Source: Phycisphaerales bacterium
GTDB lineage: Bacteria > Planctomycetota > Phycisphaerae > Phycisphaerales > SM1A02
Direction of reading: 5' to 3'
Length of the DNA: 64,000 bases
Assembly (NCBI GenBank): GCA_014238205.1
Contig: JABABM010000011.1
Span: 1 to 64,000 of the forward strand
Positions within the stretch are counted from its first letter, which is position 1; each line of letters starts with the position of its first letter. Made by a program: the position numbers and the translations under genes. Of this stretch, positions 9,123 through 17,732 are shown in pieces. The notes below the pieces were generated by a model. It was given only the letters and a program-made list of their open reading frames with translations. It ran no database searches and had not been told where the DNA came from.

Positions 9123-10925
9123 TCATTCCTCTTCACTGATGGTTTCGCGAAGAACCTCGTCGATCGTGGTTCTTCCGTCATAGATGCTCAGGAGTCCTGA
9201 TTCCCGCAACGTACGCATCCCCCGTTTTCTTGATTCCTGCTTCAGGTGCGCCGTCGACGCCTGCTTCATGACAAGCTCTCGCATGGTGTCGTCCATCTGC
9301 ATGCGTTCGAATATCGCAAGTCGACCCTTGTAGCCGCTGCTGTTGCAACTGTTGCAACCTCGACCCCTGAAGAACGTTCGACCGGAAACATCTGCAGGAC
9401 GAAGTTCAAGCTCCATGAGCTCGGACTCGGAAGGCGTGTATTCCTCCTTGCACTTGCTGCAGATCCGCCTGACCAGCCGCTGCGCGACGATTGACTCGAT
9501 CGTTGCAGTCAGCAGGAAACTTTCCACGCCCAGGTCGACAAGCCTGATGATCGTCGATGGCGCATCATTCGTATGCAGTGTCGAGAAGACAAGGTGACCT
9601 GTAAGCGAAGCCTGCACGGCGATCTGCGCCGTTTCAAGGTCACGGATTTCACCCACGAGGATGACATCCGGATCCTGGCGAAGGAACGAACGCAGGAGCT
9701 TGGCAAACGTCAACTCCTGGTCGACGTTCACCTGGCACTGGATCAGCCCGTCGATGTCGTATTCGACCGGATCCTCTGCCGTCAGGATCTTTGTTTCGGG
9801 TTCATTGAGCTCACTCAACGCGGCGTAGAGCGTGGTCGTCTTTCCTGAGCCGGTCGGACCGGTAATGAGAACAATGCCGTTGGGCCTCTTGATGAGCTCC
9901 CGCATGCCCACGAGTTCGTCATCCCTGAAACCAACCTTGTCGAGGCTCAACTGGACATTGCCACGATCAAGAACACGCATCACGACCGACTCGCCGAACA
10001 TGGTCGGCAAAACGGAGACACGAAGATCGATCGGCGACTGGTTGACGGTCAACTCAATGCGGCCGTCCTGGGGAAGTCGTCGCTCAGCGATATCCAGATC
10101 CGCCATGACCTTGATTCGTGAAACAATCGGCAGTGCCAGGTGCGGTGGAGGCGGAACCATTTCGTACAGGACACCGTCAATGCGATATCGCATCTTGAAC
10201 TCACTCTCGAAGGGTTCGAAATGGATATCACTGGCCTTGTCCTTGATCGCCTGCAGGAGCACCAGGTTCAGAAGCCTGACAACCTTGTTGTCTTCCGTAG
10301 CTGTTACAAGTTCCTCCAGATCAACGGAGTCTCCCCTGCCTGCCAGCGCAGAGAGTGCAGCGCTGTCACCAAGTTCGGACATCACGTCAACCATCGACGT
10401 GGTTGCCTTCCCGTAGAAGGCGTCGAGGACTGCGTCGACATCGGATTCAGGAGAAACAACTGCCGTTACATTGAACCCCATCAGGAGGCGGAGGTCATCG
10501 ACTGCTCGAAAGTTGTCGGGGGACTTCATTGCAATGGAAAGCGTCTTGGATCGCTCGTTGTAGTCAATAGGAACGATCTGGTACGTATTCGCTGTTTCAG
10601 CGGGGAGCTGTTCGACCAGGGACTCGTCCAGATCATCCAGATCCAGGCGTACGAAATTGAGACCAGCCTGACCGGCCAGAGCTTCCAGAACATCAATTTC
10701 CTCAACCAAACCCAACTCAATCAGGATCTTCCCCAACTGGTCCCGTTCGCCCTTCTCACGCCTGACTCGCTGGACTTTCAATCCCTCGTGAACCTGGTCA
10801 CGGGTCACCTTGCCGAGCTTGGTCAGGACTCGACCAAATCGACGCCCCTTGAGCTTGGCGACTGGGTCATCGGATGCGCGGTCACGGCTTCGACGACTTG
10901 CTCGTTGTTCTGTCGACTTTTCCAT
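9123..10925 (-). CDS. Pilus/secretion assembly ATPase (PilB/GspE), copy A
   Basis: A 600-residue GspE/PilB ATPase. It has an N-terminal MshEN-type domain (about residues 35-185), an N2 domain (ASDIHFEPFESEFKMRYRID), Walker A GPTGSGKTTTLYA, an Asp box (ILTAEDPVEYDIDGLIQCQV), Walker B VILVGEIRD and a His box (STLHTNDAPS). A zinc-binding tetracysteine follows (CSKC near 490 and CNSC about 40 residues later). ATP hydrolysis powers pilin extraction from the membrane. The start is placed at ATG 10925; the frame can extend three codons to a TTG. It lies 32 bases upstream of gspF, so the two are probably co-transcribed. Confidence 0.94.
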   Translation of the reverse strand: MEKSTEQRASRRSRDRASDDPVAKLKGRRFGRVLTKLGKVTRDQVHEGLKVQRVRREKGERDQLGKILIELGLVEEIDVLEALAGQAGLNFVRLDLDDLDESLVEQLPAETANTYQIVPIDYNERSKTLSIAMKSPDNFRAVDDLRLLMGFNVTAVVSPESDVDAVLDAFYGKATTSMVDVMSELGDSAALSALAGRGDSVDLEELVTATEDNKVVRLLNLVLLQAIKDKASDIHFEPFESEFKMRYRIDGVLYEMVPPPPHLALPIVSRIKVMADLDIAERRLPQDGRIELTVNQSPIDLRVSVLPTMFGESVVMRVLDRGNVQLSLDKVGFRDDELVGMRELIKRPNGIVLITGPTGSGKTTTLYAALSELNEPETKILTAEDPVEYDIDGLIQCQVNVDQELTFAKLLRSFLRQDPDVILVGEIRDLETAQIAVQASLTGHLVFSTLHTNDAPSTIIRLVDLGVESFLLTATIESIVAQRLVRRICSKCKEEYTPSESELMELELRPADVSGRTFFRGRGCNSCNSSGYKGRLAIFERMQMDDTMRELVMKQASTAHLKQESRKRGMRTLRESGLLSIYDGRTTIDEVLRETISEEE

Positions 10926-11212
10926 TGATTTCAAGCTCCAAGAGCAAGGCTGACCAGCAGCCCCTGTCCAAGGAAGTACGCGTGAAAGGGACTACTAGTA
11001 TCTTTCATCATCTTGTACTCTATTTCGGCGCACAACAACCTTGCGCTTTCCCAGGAGAAAATACCCGCGCAGGGTGGCGATGGAATGGCCAAAGCCCTCG
11101 AAGGCCCAGAAGGGAACGTAATAATGCAGGGGCCCATACTGAACGAAGATAGCCCTGAGGCCGAGGTATGAAATGGCCTATTTGGATGGATTCAAAGACC
11201 AGGAAGAGGTAA

Positions 11213-12352
11213 TTATTCTTCTTCGACAACTGGCTTTTTGGGCTTGGGTTCGGATGTGTCAAGCTCGGTTCGACCCACCATGCGGCCTGCTCTATGGACC
11301 CTATTGGTCAATTCTCCTGGATCCCGGCTCTTATCAATCATCTCCTCAGCACTGATCATCCCCTTCTCAAACAAGGACCAGAGGCTGTCGTCAAGCAGTT
11401 GCATGCCGAATTTTCGCCCTGTCTGAATAGAGGAATCGATCCTGAAGGTCTTATTTTCCCGGATGAGGTTTGCGATGGCAGGGGTCACGACAAGAAACTC
11501 GAAGGAAGCCACCCGTCCGACCTTGTCGACCCGGGCAAGCAGGACTTGCGAAAGAACCGCTATCAGGGAGGTCGACAACTGAACACGAACCTGGGCTTGC
11601 TGGTTGGTCGGGAATGCATCAATCACACGGGTAATGGTTCCCGAAGCACCTGTGGTATGCAGGGTGGCAAACACGAGGTGACCCGTTTCAGCTGCCCGAA
11701 CCGCCGCCTCGATCGTTTCAAGGTCACGCATTTCACCTACCAGAATCACATCCGGATCGGCTCGAAGTGCACGCCGAAGTGCTTCGGCGAAGCTCATGAC
11801 ATCCACTCCAACCTCTCGCTGGTTGATGAGGGATTTCTTGTGATAGTGGTAGTACTCGATCGGATCTTCAACAGTGATGATATGCCGATCAAGGTTGATA
11901 TTGATGTGATTGATCATCGATGCAAGAGTCGTCGTCTTGCCCGAACCCGTCGGCCCTGTCACGATGAACAGCCCACGGGGGCGACGAATCAACTCCCCGA
12001 TGATCGGCGGCAGACCGATCTGATCGAAGTCAAGAAGATCATTTGGAATCAACCGGAGGGAAAGGGCGATATCACCACGCTGCCTGAAGATCGCAACCCT
12101 GAAACGAGCCTCGGTGCCATAGGCAAACCCAAAGTCGGCACTTCCTTCTTCCTGCAGTTCCTGCTGGGCACGCTCAGGTGTAATGGACTTCATGAGGGCA
12201 ACGCAGTCATCCGCGTCAAGCACCTTGGTGTCCAGATTCCTCAAGCCACCATGCAATCGCAGGGTCGGCTTTCGACCCACCGTCAGGTGCAGGTCTGATG
12301 CGCCCTGGCGTATGACCGTATCAAGCAATCGGTCGATCTGGATGGTGGACAT
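11213..12352 (-). CDS. pilT: Twitching motility / pilus retraction ATPase
   Basis: A 379-residue PilT-type ATPase. The N-terminus ASDLHLTVGRKPTLRLHG is the PilT N-domain signature. It has Walker A GPTGSGKTTTLASM, Asp box ITVEDPIEYYH, Walker B VILVGEMRD, a His box (FATLHTTGASGTITRVID), and the late retraction-ATPase region KVGRVASFEFLVVTPAIANLIRE. There is no zinc tetracysteine, as expected for PilT. A Lys/Pro/Glu tail ends the protein. Its presence points to a retractable type IV pilus-like fibre rather than a pure secretion pseudopilus. ATG 12352 has a GGAG eight bases upstream and a TACAAT -10-like element further up. Confidence 0.95.
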   Translation of the reverse strand: MSTIQIDRLLDTVIRQGASDLHLTVGRKPTLRLHGGLRNLDTKVLDADDCVALMKSITPERAQQELQEEGSADFGFAYGTEARFRVAIFRQRGDIALSLRLIPNDLLDFDQIGLPPIIGELIRRPRGLFIVTGPTGSGKTTTLASMINHININLDRHIITVEDPIEYYHYHKKSLINQREVGVDVMSFAEALRRALRADPDVILVGEMRDLETIEAAVRAAETGHLVFATLHTTGASGTITRVIDAFPTNQQAQVRVQLSTSLIAVLSQVLLARVDKVGRVASFEFLVVTPAIANLIRENKTFRIDSSIQTGRKFGMQLLDDSLWSLFEKGMISAEEMIDKSRDPGELTNRVHRAGRMVGRTELDTSEPKPKKPVVEEE

Positions 12353-12436
12353 GTTCTATCTCCGTAGGGAATCAACTTCCCACTGAAACTGTCATTGTAA
12401 CCGATCGTCGGCCTTGTTCCCTCTGCAACTTGCCCT

Positions 12437-14173
12437 CTACTCCATGTCTACATTTTCCGACATCAACTGCTCTGACTGGGCAAATCTGGCAATTTCCTCG
12501 GCAGTCGTATCACCCCGGAGGATCTTGATCTTTCCATCGTGCAGAAGGGAACGCATTCCTGCGCGAACTGCAGCAGCTCGAATCTGTCCAATGGATGCCC
12601 TGCTGAATGCAAGCTCCCTGCACTCGGTATTCATCTGCATGAGTTCAAAGATCGCCTTCCTTCCCCTGTACCCCAACTGGTTGCATTGGGAGCACCCCAC
12701 GGCCCTTTGCACTTTCCCTTCGGCCTCCGCAAGCGTAAGCCCGACCGCCGAGAGCATCTTCGGGTCTGGATCAGGGTCGATTTCCCTGCACGCGGGGCAC
12801 AAGAGGCGGATCAATCGCTGTGCCATGATCGCCTGGATCGAACTGGCAGCCAGGTATGGCTTGACTCCCATGTCGATGAGCCGGGTAATGGCGGAAGGAG
12901 CATCATTCGTATGCAATGTCGAGAACACCAGGTGACCTGTCAAAGCTGCCTGGATGGCGATATCCGCCACCTCCCGGTCACGAATTTCACCGATCAGCAC
13001 GATATTCGGCGCCTGGCGAAGCATCGACCTGAGAATCGAGGAGAAACTCAGCCCGATGGACTCTCGTACCTGGCACTGGTTGATGCCCGTAAAGGAATAC
13101 TCCACTGGATCCTCTGCAGTGATGATCTTCCGATCCGGACGATTCAACATGTCCAGCGCCGAATACAAGGTTGTTGTCTTGCCTGAGCCGGTGGGACCGG
13201 TGACAAGGAAGATGCCGTTGGGTCTTCGAATGATCTTGTTGAACGTCTCAAGGTGATCTGGTTCGAACCCGAGATTAGGAAGGCCGATTCGTACTGAATC
13301 TGGCCTGAGAATACGAAGGACGACCGACTCGCCGTGGTACGCGGGGCAGATGCTCACACGGAAGTCGATCGAATCTTCGTCGACCTGCATCTTGATACGC
13401 CCGTCCTGGGGCACTCTCTTCTCCGCGATGTTGACTCCGGCCATGAGTTTCAAACGGGCGAGAAGCGCTGCCTGCATCCGCTTGGGCAGCTGGTCACGAA
13501 GATGGCAGACACCGTCAATCCGATACCGAAGCAGGACACGGTCCTCCATGGGCTCAACGTGAATATCCGAAGCCCGCCCACGAACTGCTTCCTGGATGAT
13601 CTTGTTTGCAAGTTTCACGACAGGCGCAGACTCTCCTACTGCAATGTCAACTGACGTGTCGACAGAGGTGTCAACCGTGACATCGATCGATTCAGTTACG
13701 AGAGAGTCGTTGGACAGCATGGAGCCGCCACCAAGATGCTCGTCGATGTAGGCCTTGATCGCCCCGCGAGGAGACAGCACCGTTTCAAGTTCGACATTCA
13801 ACCTGAAACGAAGCAGGTCAAAGAGTTCAAGATCCATGGGATCATGAATGATCAGTCGAAGCCTGCCACTCTCCTTGCCACGCGGGAGGACCAGGTGCTT
13901 TCGAATGATCTCGGACGGCGCCCCGCCCAAATCGATTCCCTCAAGATCCGATTCATTCTTGAGTGGGTTGAAATCCATCTCAAACTGCTCAGCAAGCGCC
14001 TGTGCGATTTCAACTTCACTGCAGTATCCCGCCTCGATCAACGCCTCGCCCAATCGCTTCCCCGAGCCAGAGGCGAGCTTGATGCCCTTCTGGAGTTGCT
14101 CCTCGGCCACAGCCTCGTTTCTCTTGAGGATGACACCCAGTTTCTCTCGTGGTTTTCTCGACCGTCGTGCCAT
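12437..14173 (-). CDS. Pilus/secretion assembly ATPase (PilB/GspE), copy B
   Basis: A 578-residue GspE/PilB ATPase and the second copy in this locus. It has the MshEN-type N-domain (LGVILKRNEAVAEEQLQKGI onward), N2 motif RASDIHVEPMEDRVLLRYRID, Walker A GPTGSGKTTTLYS, Asp box TAEDPVEYSFTGINQCQV, Walker B IVLIGEIRDRE, a His box (STLHTNDAPSAITRL) and the zinc cysteines CPAC and CSQC. Between the N-domains lies an acidic Val/Asp/Thr stretch (SIDVTVDTSVDTSVDIAV). The start MARRSRKPREKL at 14173 is preferred; an upstream start (14215) adds 14 residues. Two extension ATPases could power different fibres or conditions. Confidence 0.93.
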   Translation of the reverse strand: MARRSRKPREKLGVILKRNEAVAEEQLQKGIKLASGSGKRLGEALIEAGYCSEVEIAQALAEQFEMDFNPLKNESDLEGIDLGGAPSEIIRKHLVLPRGKESGRLRLIIHDPMDLELFDLLRFRLNVELETVLSPRGAIKAYIDEHLGGGSMLSNDSLVTESIDVTVDTSVDTSVDIAVGESAPVVKLANKIIQEAVRGRASDIHVEPMEDRVLLRYRIDGVCHLRDQLPKRMQAALLARLKLMAGVNIAEKRVPQDGRIKMQVDEDSIDFRVSICPAYHGESVVLRILRPDSVRIGLPNLGFEPDHLETFNKIIRRPNGIFLVTGPTGSGKTTTLYSALDMLNRPDRKIITAEDPVEYSFTGINQCQVRESIGLSFSSILRSMLRQAPNIVLIGEIRDREVADIAIQAALTGHLVFSTLHTNDAPSAITRLIDMGVKPYLAASSIQAIMAQRLIRLLCPACREIDPDPDPKMLSAVGLTLAEAEGKVQRAVGCSQCNQLGYRGRKAIFELMQMNTECRELAFSRASIGQIRAAAVRAGMRSLLHDGKIKILRGDTTAEEIARFAQSEQLMSENVDME

Positions 14174-14338
14174 GGTGCTCTGCTTGTTCCAATCAGGGCT
14201 TCTTCGCCGTATCAACTCAGTACTGCTGCCAAGAGCGTAGTATTGCCACTGTACCCATACCCCTGCAAGACGCGTCCCTACATCGGCCCCCCGGGGCCCG
14301 AATCTCCAGACAGCCCAGGACAGGAACCTTCGATTCAG

Positions 14339-14986
14339 ATGCCCAGGATTCTTGTTACAGCCGGACCTACACGGGAGTCCATCGACGCTGTTCGATACCT
14401 GTCAAATCGTTCCTCAGGCAAGGTTGGCCTTGCCATCGTTGAAGCTGCCCTGGGGCTGGAGTGGCCTGTAACCCTGCTCTTGGGGCCAGGTACAGAGTAT
14501 CCCCCAAGCCACCCGCTCCTGAAGACCCTCAGTTTTACCACTGCAAATGAGCTTCAAACTCTCCTGGAGGCCAAATGGCCGGAATCCGACATCCTGGTCA
14601 TGGCAGCTGCAGTTGCTGATTTTCGTCCAAAGTGCCCTTTGGCAGGTGTAAAAATGAAGCGAGAAGGGGCCCTCACTCTTGATTTGGAGCCAGTTGAGGA
14701 TCTGCTGGCAGGCTTGGCCGCCTCAAGTACACCAGGGCAGATCCGCATCGGGTTTGCCCTTGAGGATCCCCAGGATCTCCTGGAACGTGCGGGCAGGAAA
14801 CTTCGAACGAAGGATCTTGATCTCATTGTCGCCAACCCCTTGTCGACCATGGACTCGGACTCCATCGAGGCGACATTGATCCATCGTGATGGGCACTGTG
14901 AAGAACTGCCGGGTCCAACATCGAAGAAGGAGTTTGCCAAGTGGCTTCTTGAACGGATCTCCTCATTGATGCACACGTGCCGATAG
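14339..14986 (+). CDS. coaB: Phosphopantothenate-cysteine ligase domain protein (CoaB-like, standalone)
   Basis: A 215-residue protein matching only the C-terminal CoaB half of bifunctional CoaBC. It has MPRILVTAGPTRESIDAVRY at the start, the RYLSNRSSGKVG motif, the MAAAVADFRP motif and the KMKREG lysine motif, followed by the GFALED and IVANPL segments of the family. It joins cysteine to 4'-phosphopantothenate in CoA synthesis. No CoaC decarboxylase (flavin-Cys, HXGA) domain precedes it, so CoaC must be encoded elsewhere or be unnecessary here. ATG 14339 directly begins the conserved core. It is divergent from the ATPase gene at 14173. Confidence 0.85.
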   Translation: MPRILVTAGPTRESIDAVRYLSNRSSGKVGLAIVEAALGLEWPVTLLLGPGTEYPPSHPLLKTLSFTTANELQTLLEAKWPESDILVMAAAVADFRPKCPLAGVKMKREGALTLDLEPVEDLLAGLAASSTPGQIRIGFALEDPQDLLERAGRKLRTKDLDLIVANPLSTMDSDSIEATLIHRDGHCEELPGPTSKKEFAKWLLERISSLMHTCR

Positions 14987-15038
14987 GCCTTGCACGCAAC
15001 CCGGTTCAACACATGATCAAGTACCATCCCGCCTTCAA

Positions 15039-16616
15039 ATGAGCGCCTCGGATCATCACGAAACGATGGGGCATGGACAGAAGCCACGCGTCTCTGCGGG
15101 CATCTTTGCCTTGCTTGGGACGATCGTCATCGCAGGCTGGGTCCTGGTACATGCCTACAACGGCGGGCACCATGCGCCGCATGTCGCGCATGACACTGCA
15201 ATCACGGATCATGCTGATCAATCACTTGTGGAACTTTCGCATGAAGCTGGCAGCGAAGATGTGGAAGAGGAACATGCTGAATCCCCTCCACTCTGGGGAA
15301 TCGGAATCCTTCCATTCATCCTGATCCTCGGATGCATAGCGATTCTCCCACTCATTCCTGCAACTGAACATTGGTGGGAAAGCAATCTCAGCAGGTATGT
15401 CGTGGCCGTGGGACTTGGACTATGCACCATTGCCTACTTCTGGACAACGATGGGAATCGACTCGGTAGGCGCCACGCTCGACCACGCGTTGCTCCTGGAA
15501 TACGTGCCATTCATAGTGCTCCTCTTCAGTCTCTATGTCATCAGTGGCGGCATCCAGCTTTCAGGTGACGTTCCGGCCCACCCGCTGACGAACACGGCCT
15601 TCCTGGCCATCGGCGCACTTGCAGCCAGTTTCATAGGCACAACGGGCGCGAGCATGGTCCTCATCCGCCCGATCCTGAAGACCAATCGTGAGCGTCGCTA
15701 CAAGGTGCATACGATCGTCATGTTCATCTTCCTGGTAAGCAACATCGGTGGCTCCCTGCTCCCCATCGGTGATCCCCCGCTCTTCCTTGGCTACCTCGCA
15801 GGTGTTCCGTTCTTCTGGACCCTTGAACTCTGGCCACAATGGCTGGCAGCCTGCTGCATCCTGCTTGTGGTGTACTGGATATGGGACTCGATCCTGTATC
15901 GAAGGGAGTCTGATGCGGCGATTGCCTTCGATGAAACGAACGTCCAGCCCCTGAGGCTCCATGGATCCATCAACTTCATCTGGCTGCTGAGTGTGATCAT
16001 CTGCGTGGCGTTCATCAATCCCTCGAACCCGGTCCCGGGGACACACTGGTATCCGTTCGAGTTCTTCCGGGAACTGGTCATGCTCTTCCTGGTGGCAGTC
16101 TCACTTCTTACGACCTCCAAGGGCATACGGGAAGCCAACCACTTCAACTACCACGCCATCCTCGAAGTTGCCGCCTTGTTCATCGGCATCTTCATCACGA
16201 TGCAGGTGCCCCTGGCTGTGCTCAATGCACATGGAGCCGGCATCACATCCGAGTTCAACGAGCCATGGATGTACTTCTGGATGACGGGAATCCTCTCCAG
16301 CGTCCTTGACAATGCACCGACCTACCTGGTGTTCTTCAACCTGGCCCAGACAGGAACGATCCCGGAAGGGGTGGAGGCCCTGAGCCTCGGCGGCGGGGGC
16401 ACCATTCCAGTCGACATGCTCGTGGCCATCAGCCTCGGTGCGGTCTTCATGGGATCGATGACCTACATCGGCAATGGCCCCAACTTCATGGTGAAAGCCA
16501 TCGCGGAAAGTGCCGGGGTCAAGATGCCCAGCTTCATAGGCTTCGTGTTCAAGTACAGCATCCCCGTCCTGATCCCGGTGTTCCTGCTCATCGTCCTTGT
16601 CTTCCTTGTCTTCTGA
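15039..16616 (+). CDS. Putative NhaD/CitM-type ion transporter
   Basis: A 525-residue polytopic membrane protein of the ion transporter superfamily. The sequence shows about 12 hydrophobic segments, with GTTGASMVLIRPILKTN and the repeat-related SSVLDNAPTYLVFFNLAQ in the two pseudosymmetric halves, both typical of NhaD and CitM-type carriers. The first helix (about 21-41) is followed by a His/Asp/Glu-rich loop (about 44-85) with many histidines that could bind metal or sense pH. Close relatives are annotated both as sodium:proton antiporters and as citrate carriers, so the substrate is uncertain. It is separate in function from the downstream thiamine genes. Confidence 0.8.
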   Translation: MSASDHHETMGHGQKPRVSAGIFALLGTIVIAGWVLVHAYNGGHHAPHVAHDTAITDHADQSLVELSHEAGSEDVEEEHAESPPLWGIGILPFILILGCIAILPLIPATEHWWESNLSRYVVAVGLGLCTIAYFWTTMGIDSVGATLDHALLLEYVPFIVLLFSLYVISGGIQLSGDVPAHPLTNTAFLAIGALAASFIGTTGASMVLIRPILKTNRERRYKVHTIVMFIFLVSNIGGSLLPIGDPPLFLGYLAGVPFFWTLELWPQWLAACCILLVVYWIWDSILYRRESDAAIAFDETNVQPLRLHGSINFIWLLSVIICVAFINPSNPVPGTHWYPFEFFRELVMLFLVAVSLLTTSKGIREANHFNYHAILEVAALFIGIFITMQVPLAVLNAHGAGITSEFNEPWMYFWMTGILSSVLDNAPTYLVFFNLAQTGTIPEGVEALSLGGGGTIPVDMLVAISLGAVFMGSMTYIGNGPNFMVKAIAESAGVKMPSFIGFVFKYSIPVLIPVFLLIVLVFLVF

Positions 16617-16631
16617 GGAAGGCCTCCATGC

Positions 16632-16637
16632 TAGAAT
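16632..16637 (+). promoter_or_regulatory. -10-like hexamer placed for a leaderless thiS transcript
   Basis: TAGAAT lies exactly six bases before the thiS ATG, so transcription would begin at or next to the start codon. No purine-rich ribosome site precedes this ATG. No convincing -35 box is seen at 16-18 bases, so it is tentative. Confidence 0.35.
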
Positions 16638-16643
16638 CCGGGC

Positions 16644-16844
16644 ATGAACTGCACGGTCAATGGAGATGCGATGACCTTCAAGAGGTCGATGAAACTGGAT
16701 GAACTCCTTGTCGAGTTGACCATGGACTCCAGGCCTTGCGCCGTAGAAGTCAACCGGGAACTTGTTCCACGTGCCTCGCACCAGAGTCACCAGCTGGCCG
16801 ATGGCGACGTCATCGAAATCGTCACGCTCGTCGGCGGCGGCTGA
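16644..16844 (+). CDS. thiS: Thiamine biosynthesis sulfur carrier protein
   Basis: A 66-residue ubiquitin-like protein. The C-terminus VIEIVTLVGGG provides the Gly-Gly end that is adenylated and thiocarboxylated. The middle contains VEVNRELVPRASHQSHQLADGD (residues about 35-56), the standard ThiS strand-loop preceding the DVIEIV strand. It delivers sulfur for the thiazole ring. The gene lies 15 bases before thiG, its partner, and the pair is probably co-transcribed. It is slightly atypical in having three terminal glycines. Confidence 0.92.
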   Translation: MNCTVNGDAMTFKRSMKLDELLVELTMDSRPCAVEVNRELVPRASHQSHQLADGDVIEIVTLVGGG

Positions 16845-16859
16845 CATGGAAGGGATGCC

Positions 16860-17717
16860 ATGACCACCACTGCAACAACAGCCAATGCCTCCGGGCTTCA
16901 ACTGGGCCCATTCATGCTCGAGGGCCGCCTGATAGTTGGGACTGGAAAGTACGAGAACAGCCGTGTCATGCAGGACGCGATCGATGCCTCCGGGGCCTCC
17001 GCGGTGACTGTTGCCGTCCGGCGTGAACGACTGGTCGATGACCAGGGGCGATCACTCCTCGATGACCTTGATCTCGATCGATACACCGTTCTCCCGAACA
17101 CCGCCGGCTGCTTCAATGCAGCCGATGCGATCCGAGTCGCGCGACTGGGCAGGGAACTGCTCGAGCAACTTGGCAATGCAGGAAGCGAATGGGTGAAACT
17201 GGAAGTCCTCGGTGACACGACGACCCTGCTTCCTGATCCAGTCGGAACACTGGAAGCATGTCGCGAATTGACCGCGGATGGTTTCAGCGTGCTCTGCTAC
17301 ACCTCGGATGACCCGATCATGGCGGTTCGACTCCGCGATGCAGGCGCCACCAGCGTGATGCCTGCCGGCAGCCCCATCGGCTCTGGACGAGGGATCGCCA
17401 ACCCTGCGGCGATCTCGATCATCCGTGACCTGCTGAAGAATCCTGAGCACGGCGGCGACCCGACGTATCCCCTCATTGTCGATGCAGGAGTGGGAACACC
17501 CAGCGATGTCACGCTTGCCATGGAACTTGGCGCTGATGGCGTGCTCCTCAACACGGGCATCGCCCATGCACAGGACCCCGTCCAGATGGCCCATGCGATG
17601 CGACACGCCTGCCAGGCCGGATTCATGGGATTCCGCAGTGGACGCATTCCCAGGAAACTCTACGCAACTGCATCCAGTCCATGGGCTGGAGTAGTTACCC
17701 AGATCCCCGGGGAATAA
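16860..17717 (+). CDS. thiG: Thiazole synthase
   Basis: A 285-residue ThiG. The signature [20 protein letters not shown], the VAVRRERL segment, [28 protein letters not shown] and the phosphate loop [29 protein letters not shown] are all present. The conserved catalytic lysine is expected in the WVKLEV strand. It condenses dehydroglycine, deoxyxylulose phosphate and ThiS-thiocarboxylate into the thiazole of thiamine. GGAAGGGA stands shortly before ATG 16860. It converges with the phosphomannomutase gene 15 bases downstream. Confidence 0.96.
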   Translation: MTTTATTANASGLQLGPFMLEGRLIVGTGKYENSRVMQDAIDASGASAVTVAVRRERLVDDQGRSLLDDLDLDRYTVLPNTAGCFNAADAIRVARLGRELLEQLGNAGSEWVKLEVLGDTTTLLPDPVGTLEACRELTADGFSVLCYTSDDPIMAVRLRDAGATSVMPAGSPIGSGRGIANPAAISIIRDLLKNPEHGGDPTYPLIVDAGVGTPSDVTLAMELGADGVLLNTGIAHAQDPVQMAHAMRHACQAGFMGFRSGRIPRKLYATASSPWAGVVTQIPGE

Positions 17718-17732
17718 CACCCCACTTCCGTC

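Noticed and set aside
10935-11212. A small gene or RNA between the ATPase and pilT
   Set aside because: Short frames there overlap the pilT end and have no ribosome site or recognisable sequence; I see nothing certain in this gap.
11294-12298. A 334-codon plus-strand frame opposite pilT
   Set aside because: pilT has all ATPase motifs on the minus strand; the plus frame has no recognisable domain or ribosome site.
16617-16643. A thiamine riboswitch before thiS
   Set aside because: The gap is only 27 bases and holds no CUGAGA or similar TPP-element core.
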